IMG/VR virus record: IMGVR_UViG_3300033145_000471
Location: 1 to 61,273 of that record
Source of the DNA: a virus
Strand: one strand, 5' to 3'
Length of the DNA: 61,273 nt
Shown here: piece after piece, positions 9,168 to 17,110 of the stretch
How positions within the stretch are numbered: the first letter of the stretch is position 1
How the letters are laid out: each line of letters opens with the position of its first letter
Translations under genes and position numbers: made by a program
The notes under the pieces: generated by a model
The model's database searches: none
Seen by the model: the letters and a program-made list of their open reading frames with translations, nothing else
Told to the model about the DNA's origin: nothing

Positions 9168-10214
9168 ATGTTGAAAAAAAAGCGCGTTATTCTTATCGGT
9201 AAATCGGATTCATGGGAGAATGCGCCGAAATGCGGAAACTTCGACGTATGGGGCGTAAACGACCTGGTGACACATCGGGACGTGGACATGATTTTCGATA
9301 TGCATCAAATCGAAAAGCGATGGGACGCCACTATCGAAAATGATTTCATGAATAAACTTGTTGCGGTTCAGGGCGATGCAAAAGCGACAGAAATACTTCA
9401 TATCAAAATGGCGCTGCTGAAAACGGTAAGACGCGCGGAAGAACTTGGCATACAGCTTGTATCATTACAGGAACACCCGGATATCAGCAAAAACATCGTT
9501 GCGTATCCGTATAAGGAAATCGTTGACACATTCAGGACGGACTACTTCAGCAACACAATAGACTACATGCTCGCGTATGCGATTTGGGAAGGCTACACGC
9601 ATATCGACCTGTACGGCATTAACATGGCAATCGGCTCCGAAATGGAGTGGGAGAAGCCGGGGTGTGATTTCTGGACGGGCATGGCGCTCGGCCGCGGAAT
9701 CCGGGTGAACATCAAAAGTCACGTCAGTACCCTGATGAAGCCCGGACGCGGCGTGATATATGGATATGAAACAAAACCGTCTTTCGCGGAGGAAAGCAAC
9801 GTGGATGTCCAAGCGTTGAAGTTCAGTGTTATGGAGAGAGTTGTACTTACCAATATTATCCCGCCGCAGAAGGGCGATTACGAGAAAGTCAAATCAGTCA
9901 AAAAGCTGCGGGAAGAACTGGTATTTACGACCGAAGAGCGCGAAAAGCTCAATCTGCGACAGGGCGAAAGAGGAATGGTGTTGTGGGATGACGGCACGGA
10001 GTTTGAGAAGGAGATAGAGGTTAACGATTTCTCGCTTGGTGCCATCATCGAATCGCTCAAATGGGCATCCGACAAGGGCAATTTCGGCGAAGACCACATA
10101 CCCATCTACGAGCGGTTCGTCCATGACATCGGAGGAAGGCTCAAATACAACATCATCATATCCGAAAAAGACATACGGGCTTTCGACAAAAAGGAACGAA
10201 AATTTTTGAAATAG
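9168..10214 (+). CDS. Sialyltransferase-like (Maf/GT42-like) Rossmann protein with extra C-domain
   Basis: 348 aa. Residues 1-200 look Rossmann-like: a beta strand with a short loop at 5-13 (KRVILIGKS), FDVWGVNDL at 25-33, then YMLAYAIWEGYTHIDLYGINM (133-153). This layout resembles GT42 sialyltransferases and Maf/MptE-like proteins, and a related family is common in phage genomes. Residues from about 210 form a separate alpha/beta domain (IPPQKGDYEKVKSV..., ending IYERFVHD) that I recall as a stand-alone small phage protein; this is unverified. Its place among head genes, with a nonulosonic-acid pathway at 52-60 kb, suggests glycosylation of virion protein. Function is inferred; no catalytic residue is assigned. 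Confidence 0.45.
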   Translation: MLKKKRVILIGKSDSWENAPKCGNFDVWGVNDLVTHRDVDMIFDMHQIEKRWDATIENDFMNKLVAVQGDAKATEILHIKMALLKTVRRAEELGIQLVSLQEHPDISKNIVAYPYKEIVDTFRTDYFSNTIDYMLAYAIWEGYTHIDLYGINMAIGSEMEWEKPGCDFWTGMALGRGIRVNIKSHVSTLMKPGRGVIYGYETKPSFAEESNVDVQALKFSVMERVVLTNIIPPQKGDYEKVKSVKKLREELVFTTEEREKLNLRQGERGMVLWDDGTEFEKEIEVNDFSLGAIIESLKWASDKGNFGEDHIPIYERFVHDIGGRLKYNIIISEKDIRAFDKKERKFLK

Positions 10215-10232
10215 AGAACAGCGAGGTGAAAC

Positions 10233-10610
10233 ATGGCTGGAACGGTTGTACAGACACACCAGAAGTTTTCAACGGTGAAAAAGCTGACGTTTGATTGGGC
10301 ATCAAGCACAAGCGGCGCGGCAACTGCCAATACCACGGGTCTCATCACCGGCCTGATTAACAGGTATTTGTTTATACCTGATAGCGGCGGCACAGCGCCG
10401 ACGAGCAATTACGATGTTGTCGTGAATGATTCCGATAGCCAGGACGTTCTACAGGGCAAGGGTGCGAATCTATCAGCTTTGACCGCATCGGATATTGTCT
10501 GCGGAACGACAGGCAACCCCGCGCCAATTGCTGTGAGCGGGATATTGAGCCTGTCCGTCACGAACGCCGGAAACGCCAAGGGCGGCAAGGTCATACTCTA
10601 TTACAGGTAG
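10233..10610 (+). CDS. Hypothetical beta-rich structural protein
   Basis: 125 aa, Thr/Ser/Gly rich, starting at ATG after GCGAGGTG. Composition (ASSTSGAATANTTG, SGILSLSVTNAG) is like other virion accessory proteins and its position between head genes agrees. No family is recognised. Confidence 0.5.
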   Translation: MAGTVVQTHQKFSTVKKLTFDWASSTSGAATANTTGLITGLINRYLFIPDSGGTAPTSNYDVVVNDSDSQDVLQGKGANLSALTASDIVCGTTGNPAPIAVSGILSLSVTNAGNAKGGKVILYYR

Positions 10611-11576
10611 ATGCCGATGAAAATAAAACAGAATACAGCCGCGACAATCGAGCCGGTAACGCTTGCCGAAGTCAAGACGCACCTGCGGCTCGACTCGACG
10701 AGTTTTGCGGATAATATTACAACATATCAGTCGATTGTGCCCGGCGATCATGCGATTGCGGCATCCTACAGCCTGACGGGGTCATCTGTCGATGTGTCGG
10801 GCAACAAGGCAGTCGTGATATTCGACGCCGGAGCGTGCGGCTCCAGCGGCACCGTCGATGTCAAGATACAAGAGTCCGAAGACGACAGCACATGGTCTGA
10901 CTGGGCGGGCGGTGCGTTTACCCAGGTGACGGAATCGAATGACAACGCCGTGCAGGAAAAGGAATACACCGGTACCTATCAGTATATTCGCGTCGTCGCC
11001 ACAGTCGCCACTGCAACATGCGACTTCGGGGTAAGCGTCAACCGTTACGAGTTTACCGCCATCGAGGACACGTACCTGAACAGCCTGATCCCGGCGGTGA
11101 CGAAGCACATCGAACTGAACGTCCTTGGCGGCGTGTCCCTGCTACAGCAGACATGGGAACTGTATCTGGACAAATGGCCCGACGAGGATTATATCGAACT
11201 TCCGCGACCGCCGCTGCAGAGCGTGACGAGCATCACATATACAGAGAGCGGGGACAGCTCGACATACGGCAACACGTTCAGCTCCAGCTACTATACAGTG
11301 GATACGGTATCATGGCCGGGACGCATCGTCCTGAACGACGGCGATTCATGGCCGACGGGAACGCTGGAAACGAATAACCCCATTAAGGTCATATTCCCCG
11401 CGGGATACGGTGACGCTCGTGCGGATGTGCCAGGCCCCATCAAGCAATGCCACCTGATGTACTGCGATGATTATTACAATAATCGCGGCGTCCACGAGGA
11501 AGTGAAGTTCGGCGACATAAAACGGCTTCCCGCCGCCGATCACCTGGTCGCGTCATATTGCATGTTTGGATTTTAA
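10611..11576 (+). CDS. gp6-like head-tail connector with inserted beta domain
   Basis: 321 aa. The frame of an HK97 gp6-like connector is split. PVTLAEVKTHLRLD (about 15-28) normally leads directly to the helix seen here at EDTYLNSLIPAVTKHIE (152-168), followed by the WELYLDKWP and IELPRPPLQSV segments. Between them sits about 115 residues of Gly/Ser-rich beta sequence, ending TGTYQYIRVV..., which resembles a phage beta-sandwich module. The connector should form the ring under the portal; the insertion would project outward. Start 10611 or 10617. Confidence 0.75.
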   Translation: MPMKIKQNTAATIEPVTLAEVKTHLRLDSTSFADNITTYQSIVPGDHAIAASYSLTGSSVDVSGNKAVVIFDAGACGSSGTVDVKIQESEDDSTWSDWAGGAFTQVTESNDNAVQEKEYTGTYQYIRVVATVATATCDFGVSVNRYEFTAIEDTYLNSLIPAVTKHIELNVLGGVSLLQQTWELYLDKWPDEDYIELPRPPLQSVTSITYTESGDSSTYGNTFSSSYYTVDTVSWPGRIVLNDGDSWPTGTLETNNPIKVIFPAGYGDARADVPGPIKQCHLMYCDDYYNNRGVHEEVKFGDIKRLPAADHLVASYCMFGF

Positions 11577-11579
11577 CGG

Positions 11580-11906
11580 ATGAGAACGGGCAGACTCAAT
11601 AAGCAGGTAACGATACAATACAAAACCGTCACGCGGGCGGCCCCCGGTGACGAAAGCATCACGTGGAATGACGAGGATACCGTTTGGGGCAACTACCGGC
11701 CTCTGCGCGGGAAGGAATATTTCGCGGCGATGCAGACGCAGTCGGAAGTGACGGGTACTTGGACAATCCGCTACCGGCGCGGATTGACAGCGGCCAAGCA
11801 ACTGAAATACGACAACCGCATTTTCGAGATCGTCGCGGTCATTGACATTGACGAACAGCACCGGTTTCTGGAAATCGTCACGAAAGAGAAGTCATCCGAT
11901 GAATGA
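11580..11906 (+). CDS. Head-tail adaptor / stopper (SPP1 gp16-like)
   Basis: 108 aa. The sequence (TGRLNKQVTIQY, VWGNYRPLRGKEYF, FEIVAVIDIDE) follows the head-tail joining family. The protein is expected to close the connector after packaging. It starts 4 bases after the gp6-like gene and overlaps the next gene by 8 bases. Confidence 0.85.
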   Translation: MRTGRLNKQVTIQYKTVTRAAPGDESITWNDEDTVWGNYRPLRGKEYFAAMQTQSEVTGTWTIRYRRGLTAAKQLKYDNRIFEIVAVIDIDEQHRFLEIVTKEKSSDE

Positions 11907-12288
11907 AGTGCATGGGCTTGACGAACTGAACAGGAAATTTGAAATGCTTGCCAAAGTCGGTGAGGACAAGGGCGTCAGGGAGGGCGTACAGGGAATTGCC
12001 GAGGAAATGCGCGACGACATGCGGTCGAGAGTGCGGGTAAAGACCGGTCACCTGCGCGACGGTATTGTAGCGAAACCATTTCGCAAAACCGGCGAAAGCC
12101 TTTCGTTTGTTGCTATTCATTACGGCGTTGCACCGCACGCCCATCTTGTCGAATACGGCCACGGCGGCAATCATCCCGCGCCGCCACACCCGTTTTTTCG
12201 ACCGGTTGTAGACCAATTTCAGGGAATTTATCCAGAGCGAATGAATGTATTGCTGAACAGGCAAATACAAAGATGGTGGAATAAATAA
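11899..12288 (+). CDS. HK97 gp10-like tail component
   Basis: 129 aa from ATG 11899. The RVKTGHLRDGIVAK motif and the later HAHLVEYG and HPFFRPVVDQ segments are typical of the HK97 gp10 family, thought to act at the head-tail interface or in tail completion. The stop overlaps the next start (ATAATGG). A longer reading from 11842 lies inside the adaptor gene and is not favoured. Confidence 0.85.
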   Translation: MNEVHGLDELNRKFEMLAKVGEDKGVREGVQGIAEEMRDDMRSRVRVKTGHLRDGIVAKPFRKTGESLSFVAIHYGVAPHAHLVEYGHGGNHPAPPHPFFRPVVDQFQGIYPERMNVLLNRQIQRWWNK

Positions 12289-12677
12289 TGGCTAATATTG
12301 ACGACGCGATCTACTCACTGTTGACGGACAATGCCAGCTTGGCGGCACACGTACAGGAGCGCATTTATCCGAACATCATACCCGACAAGAGGCGGATGCC
12401 CGCCGTAGCGATTTACATGATAAGCCAGCCGAAGATCAGAACGATGGGCGCGTGTTCCGGCAATCCTCAGCACCCAAGATTTCAGATTTCGTGCTGGGGG
12501 AAGACGAAAAACGACGTGTTGGCCGTGGCCGGGGACGTGATTGCCGCGCTTGAAGACTATTCGGGCACTGTCGCGTCGGTGGCGGTCAAGCGCATCTATT
12601 ACGACGACGCAACGGACGATTACGATCACGAAACCAAAAGATTTGTGAGGCACTTGGACTTCATAGTCTGGTATTAA
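12288..12677 (+). CDS. Tail terminator / completion protein (DUF3168-like)
   Basis: 129 aa. It opens DDAIYSLLTDNASLAAHVQERIYP, continues with RMPAVAIYMIS and FQISCWG, and ends RHLDFIVWY, the usual pattern of DUF3168-like proteins that cap the tail tube. Order after the gp10-like gene supports it. Confidence 0.8.
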   Translation: MANIDDAIYSLLTDNASLAAHVQERIYPNIIPDKRRMPAVAIYMISQPKIRTMGACSGNPQHPRFQISCWGKTKNDVLAVAGDVIAALEDYSGTVASVAVKRIYYDDATDDYDHETKRFVRHLDFIVWY

Positions 12678-12691
12678 CCGCAACAGCCTTT

Positions 12692-12765
12692 GAGCGGTTC
12701 GACCGCCATATAGATAGAGCTATTCAATAGCCGACTTTACCGCATTACGCGGGGGTCGGCTTTTT
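12692..12765 (+). terminator. Structured leader with terminator hairpin, copy B
   Basis: GAGCGG-tt-CGACCGCC (12692-12707) forms a first hairpin, ATAGATAGAGCT follows, then the stem AGCCGAC (12729-12735) with GTCGGCT (12755-12761) and five T. It mirrors copy A at 5279-5358, including the shared strings GAGCGG, CGACCGCC, ATAGA and AGCCGA. The tail-tube gene starts 17 bases later. Confidence 0.8.
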
Positions 12766-12782
12766 GCTTACGGGGTGACGAC

Positions 12783-13514
12783 ATGGCAAAAGAAGTTTTA
12801 ACCAGTGTAAAGATTCTATACCAGCAATACGACCTGACAGGCGATCTGAACCAGGCGACGCTTCGGCTGCTGAAAGACGCGAAGGACTCCACGGTATTCA
12901 ACAGTTCGTCGATAGCCCGGCTTTCGGGTATGCGGGCGGTGGAGGCCACATTCGCGGGCTTTGCCGAGCATGACACCGGAAAGGTGAGCAAGGTCATTTA
13001 CGATGATCTCGGCACGGCGGACAGAATATTCACGTTTTGCCCGACCGGTTACGCGACAGGGGACTACGTGTACAGCACCAAAGCGGCGCATTTCCGCTAC
13101 GAGGAGGGCATGGAGGTCGGCGAGATGTATACGTTCGGCGGCGCGATGCTTTCCGGCGGTACGGCCATCGTTCGCGGGCGTGTAGCCGCAACCGGCGCGA
13201 AAACAGCATCGGGCGACGGCACAGCTTATGAACTCGGCGCCCTGACCTCAGGCAAAACGCTTTACGCCGCGGTGCACTGCACGGCGGTAAGCGGTTCAGG
13301 CCCGCCGACCTGCGACATCAAAATCCAGTCCGACGACGCCAGCGGTTTCGCAACGCCGACAGACCGCATCACGTTTTCAACTATTACGAATTCGGCGACC
13401 GCCGAATGGAGCACGTACACCACAACAACGGCAGAAACCTGGTGGCGCGCGACGTGGACGATTGCGGGCACCGTCCCAAGCTACACAATCTATGTCATCA
13501 TGGCAATACAATGA
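12783..13514 (+). CDS. Tail tube-like protein 1 with C-terminal extension
   Basis: 243 aa. The first 130 residues parallel the neighbouring tail-tube protein: a SIARLSGMRAVEATF segment matches its SVARLSGLKDASVTI, followed by an HDTGKVSKVIYDDL segment. Residues 140-243 add a Thr/Ser-rich beta domain (TSGKTLYAAVHCTAV, ETWWRATWTIAG). The likely role is tail tube or tube-associated virion protein. The two genes look like an old duplication. Confidence 0.6.
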   Translation: MAKEVLTSVKILYQQYDLTGDLNQATLRLLKDAKDSTVFNSSSIARLSGMRAVEATFAGFAEHDTGKVSKVIYDDLGTADRIFTFCPTGYATGDYVYSTKAAHFRYEEGMEVGEMYTFGGAMLSGGTAIVRGRVAATGAKTASGDGTAYELGALTSGKTLYAAVHCTAVSGSGPPTCDIKIQSDDASGFATPTDRITFSTITNSATAEWSTYTTTTAETWWRATWTIAGTVPSYTIYVIMAIQ

Positions 13515-13548
13515 TGGCCGAAAAAACGAATAAACGGAGGTAATGATA

Positions 13549-13965
13549 ATGGCTAAAGACGTTCTTGACAACTGTTACGTTTCGGTCGATTCGGTCGATT
13601 TGAGCGATCATGTGCGGAGCATAACGCTCCCGCTCACCCGCGCCGAAATAGACAAGACCTGTATGACGGATGATTCCGTTGCCCGTCTCTCGGGCCTGAA
13701 GGACGCATCCGTCACGATCACGTGGACGCAGGATTTTGCAGCAAGCAAGGTCGATGCGACGATGTGGGACGTGTACGACACCGACGGCGGCGCAACCACC
13801 ATCGTTGTCCGCCCTACAACGGCGGCTGTCGGCTCGACAAACCCGTCTTATACACTCACAGCCGTACTCACGGAATACACGGCATTAAACGGTAGCGCCG
13901 GTGATTTGTCAGAAGCCACTACGACGTTTTTGGGCAACGGCGACATCGCACGCGCTACAACATAA
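13549..13965 (+). CDS. Major tail (tube) protein
   Basis: 138 aa. ATG 13549 is chosen over 13543 because GGAGG then has normal spacing. VSVDSVDLSDHVRSITL, then ARLSGLKDASVTITW and a TIVVRPTTAAVGSTNPSY stretch are characteristic of siphovirus tail-tube subunits. It lies just before the frameshifting chaperone genes, as expected. Confidence 0.85.
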   Translation: MAKDVLDNCYVSVDSVDLSDHVRSITLPLTRAEIDKTCMTDDSVARLSGLKDASVTITWTQDFAASKVDATMWDVYDTDGGATTIVVRPTTAAVGSTNPSYTLTAVLTEYTALNGSAGDLSEATTTFLGNGDIARATT

Positions 13966-13991
13966 CAAAAACCCCTGACACGAGGTAACGC

Positions 13992-14348
13992 ATGGGCGAT
14001 CTCAGAGAACAAATTCTTTCCGCGAAAGACATCGACGAAAAGACCATCCGGATACCGCAATGGAAGGCGAAGGTGCTCGTTAAGGGCATGAGCGCAAAAC
14101 AGCGGTACAGGCTGTTTCAGGTGTGCACCAAGTCGGACGACGACGAAGTGGACGTGGAGAAGATGGCGATCTACACGGTCATCTACTGTGCCCACGATCC
14201 CGCCAGCGGCAAGCCGATCTTCATTGAGGACGACTACGACGCACTTTCCGCCAAGTCCGGCGGTGCGATCGACACCATTACGGCACTTGCCAACGAATTG
14301 AGCGGTGTCACCGAAGCGGCGGTCAAGGCAGCGGAAAAAAACTCCTAA
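13992..14348 (+). CDS. Tail assembly chaperone, short form (gpG-like)
   Basis: 118 aa. Gene order (tail tube, this gene, tape measure), acidic helical composition and a C-terminal frameshift signal identify it as the lambda G-type tail chaperone. GACACGAGGTAAC precedes the ATG. Confidence 0.8.
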   Translation: MGDLREQILSAKDIDEKTIRIPQWKAKVLVKGMSAKQRYRLFQVCTKSDDDEVDVEKMAIYTVIYCAHDPASGKPIFIEDDYDALSAKSGGAIDTITALANELSGVTEAAVKAAEKNS

Positions 14349-14542
14349 AGGGGCACCCCGAGCTGTACTTCGTTATGAATCTTGCGGAGCACTTCCACGA
14401 GGTGTCCATTGATTCGATGCTCGATAAATTGTCGAGCAGGGATTTGACCTACTGGCGGGCGTATTTCAAGGTCAAGGAAGTTTTGCGGAAGCAGGAAACA
14501 GAGCCACAAAAGATGTTGAACGACATGAAAGGCAGTAGATGA
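13992..14542 (+). CDS. Tail assembly chaperone, -1 frameshift product (gpGT-like)
   Basis: At A AAA AAC (14336-14342) a -1 slip moves ribosomes into an open frame of 66 codons (LLKGHPELYFV..., LTYWRAYFKVKEVL...) that ends at TGA 14540-14542, overlapping the tape-measure start as ATGA. This is the lambda G/GT arrangement; the fusion should coat and load the tape measure during tail assembly. The extension has no start codon suited to independent translation. Confidence 0.85.
14336..14342 (+). promoter_or_regulatory. Slippery heptamer A AAA AAC
   Basis: The heptamer is in the correct frame for tandem -1 slippage, 4 bases upstream of the zero-frame stop TAA (14346-14348). It links the two tail chaperone frames. 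Confidence 0.85.
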
Positions 14543-16695
14543 AACCGCTACTTGTAAGGCTTGGGCTTGACAATATGCAGTATATGCGCAAGCTCAAACG
14601 AACGCAACGAGAAACAAACCGGGCGTTACGAAATGTCCAGCGTAGGGCCGACGCGATCAATTTCAAAAAAGCGGCGATCACCTTGGCGGCTTTCGGTACT
14701 GCTGTGACCTATACGTCCCTGAAGCTGGTAAAAATTGCGTCCGATGCCGAAGAGACGAACTCCAAGTTTAACACGGTTTTTCGCGACCTTTCTAAAACAG
14801 CCAATACTTGGGCCACCGACTTCGGTGATAGCGTGGGTCGTGCGCACCAAGATGTCAAAAAGTGGATGGCGGGGCTTCAGGACACGTTCGTACCCCTCGG
14901 CTTTGCGCGTGATAGATCGTTAGAACTGGCCCAATCATTGACTAAACTGGCGGTGGACGTGGCGTCATTCAATAACGCCGCCGACGCCGATGTCATACGT
15001 GATTTTACGAGTGCGCTTGTCGGCAATCATGAGACGGTGCGAAAGTACGGTATTATAATCTCTGAAAACACCATTAAACAGGAGGCGTTACAGCAGGGGA
15101 TACGAAAGAGCTATCAAAACCTGACAGACCTTGAAAAAGTCCAGATGCGCTACAACATCATACTGAATGGCACAAGTGACGCCCAGGGCGACGCCTTACG
15201 CACGGCGGACTCTTACGCGAATCAGGTTAAACGCATGAAGGCCAACATGACAAACCTTGCCAAATCTATCGGCAACGAATTGCTCCCGACATTTACGGAC
15301 ATAGTTAAACAGACAAACGAGTGGATAAAAGCCAACAAAGACCTTGTTCAAACCAAGTCGGCGGAGTGGATAGAAACGGTGCGGGCGTCCCTCGTTTCGC
15401 TTATCAATTTCACCAAAGAGAACCAGTCTTCCATTATTGAGACGATGAAATGGGTGGCTGGGATATATGTTGCCGCCAAAGTGATTTCCTTTACCGTGAA
15501 AATCGCTGCTCTTGTCAAGGCGTTGGCCGCGCTTGTGGCGGTAGCCGCAAGTCCGATCGGGCTTGGTATATTTACTGCCTTGGCGGTTGGCGGCGGTGTT
15601 GTCGCCGGTGTTGCAAAACTACGAGAACACCTTGAACGAATTGAAAGCCTGAAATTTGACAATGTCAGGGAATTAAAAGAAAATACCGAACTTAACATAC
15701 AACAGAAAAATCTCAACGACTTTCGGGATAGACTTGTTGAGCTTCAGGGCGAAGGCAAAACTCTTGCCGAAGTAGTTGCAAATCTCAATGAGAATTTCGG
15801 CGACGCAACCGCAATAAAGAATTACGGCGTATCGCTTGCCGAGCTAAACAGAATAGCCCACAGAATATACCGGAACATTGAGTTGAAAACCCCGCTGGAG
15901 CCAGCAACAAAAGCCGCTATTCAACAGGAAAGAAGTTCATATACAACCGGCCTGACACTCGGCGGTCGCATGTCAGATGCGCAGAAAATGCTCCACGGCC
16001 CGGCATATGACCCCCGCGCGCCGCTCGAAATGAAAACATCTATTTTTGCCGCAAAGTCATCGGAGCTATTGTCCGAATCACGCAAAAACTTGCAAAGCGC
16101 GAAAGACTATTTGGAGAAGGCGGTTGATAATAGCTTTGACCATATGACCCGCCGCGCCCAAGAGTTTGGCGCTTTCTGGGGGTCATGGCTATTCAATATC
16201 GCGTCCGACGCCGATGTGTCCTTTGACTCCATCCTCAATTCGTTCTACCGCATGATGGCGAACATGGCTACCCAGGCGGCGGCCACATCCCTGTTCAGCA
16301 TGATTATTCCGGGCGGGCAGACTATCGGCTTCTTCGATGCGCTCAAATCCATTCTGCCCGGCTTTGCGGAAGGTGGCATGGTCAACAGGCCGACTCTCGC
16401 GATGGTGGGTGAAAAGGGGCCGGAGCGCATTTTGAGTCCCGAAGAGACGAAGCGGTACAACCTCATCCCGGCCTTTGCTAGTCCCTTATCGCTCGCCAAA
16501 CCGTCACTTGCGATGGTGGGCGAAACACGGCAGTATAACAGCACAAGCAATGACGATCATTCATCCATCTCCGTCACTTTCGGCGGCGACACGGGCAGGG
16601 GTCTGTTCAGCAACCGGTATGCGTTTGCAAAGGCACTGAAAGAGATGATCCGCACAGACCAATATGGCATCAAAACCGCATTAAAGAGCGCGTAA
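14539..16695 (+). CDS. Tape measure protein
   Basis: 718 aa. The N-terminal third is helical and charged (YMRKLKRTQRETNRALRNVQ). Around residues 305-355 is a long hydrophobic stretch (KALAALVAVAASPIGLGIFT), usual in tape measures that enter the host membrane. Near the end, two RPTLAMVGE/KPSLAMVGE copies match the common C-terminal tape-measure motif. At 718 residues it implies a moderately short siphovirus tail, of the order of 100 nm by the usual rule. Confidence 0.92.
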   Translation: MKPLLVRLGLDNMQYMRKLKRTQRETNRALRNVQRRADAINFKKAAITLAAFGTAVTYTSLKLVKIASDAEETNSKFNTVFRDLSKTANTWATDFGDSVGRAHQDVKKWMAGLQDTFVPLGFARDRSLELAQSLTKLAVDVASFNNAADADVIRDFTSALVGNHETVRKYGIIISENTIKQEALQQGIRKSYQNLTDLEKVQMRYNIILNGTSDAQGDALRTADSYANQVKRMKANMTNLAKSIGNELLPTFTDIVKQTNEWIKANKDLVQTKSAEWIETVRASLVSLINFTKENQSSIIETMKWVAGIYVAAKVISFTVKIAALVKALAALVAVAASPIGLGIFTALAVGGGVVAGVAKLREHLERIESLKFDNVRELKENTELNIQQKNLNDFRDRLVELQGEGKTLAEVVANLNENFGDATAIKNYGVSLAELNRIAHRIYRNIELKTPLEPATKAAIQQERSSYTTGLTLGGRMSDAQKMLHGPAYDPRAPLEMKTSIFAAKSSELLSESRKNLQSAKDYLEKAVDNSFDHMTRRAQEFGAFWGSWLFNIASDADVSFDSILNSFYRMMANMATQAAATSLFSMIIPGGQTIGFFDALKSILPGFAEGGMVNRPTLAMVGEKGPERILSPEETKRYNLIPAFASPLSLAKPSLAMVGETRQYNSTSNDDHSSISVTFGGDTGRGLFSNRYAFAKALKEMIRTDQYGIKTALKSA

Positions 16696-16696
16696 A

Positions 16697-17110
16697 ATGG
16701 CCGAATACTTTTACTATCCGAACACGACGGGCGCGACGAAAACGCTGACTTTTGAATCGGGCGCCGGTACGAACGGTCATCTACAGACCGACGGTGAGAC
16801 GATCATCAAAAACCAGATACAGGACGTGACTATCGGCGGCGTGCGTATGGCAAAGAACCTCGGCGACGACTTGCACCAATGGGAGTACACGGTCATCGTA
16901 CCGGCGTCAAGCACTTCGTATACCGATCAGGCCGACATCGAGAGCTTCATCGGGTCGTCGTATGCAAACGGAGCCGTGAGCGCGTTTCACTGGGTGGATT
17001 CCGGGGGCACGACGCGAACGGTGAGCATGATAAATAATTCGTTCAGCTTTCAGAGAATCAGCGGCGATAAAGTCAAAGTGACATTTCTCCTTGAACAAGA
17101 AAATACCTGA
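16697..17110 (+). CDS. Minor tail protein (distal-tail-like position)
   Basis: 137 aa, beta-rich (LTFESGAGTNGH, VTIGGVRMAKNLGDDLHQWEY). It sits between the tape measure and the tail-tip protein, where distal tail proteins are found. No specific family is recognised. Its last base is the first base of the next ATG. Confidence 0.55.
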   Translation: MAEYFYYPNTTGATKTLTFESGAGTNGHLQTDGETIIKNQIQDVTIGGVRMAKNLGDDLHQWEYTVIVPASSTSYTDQADIESFIGSSYANGAVSAFHWVDSGGTTRTVSMINNSFSFQRISGDKVKVTFLLEQENT

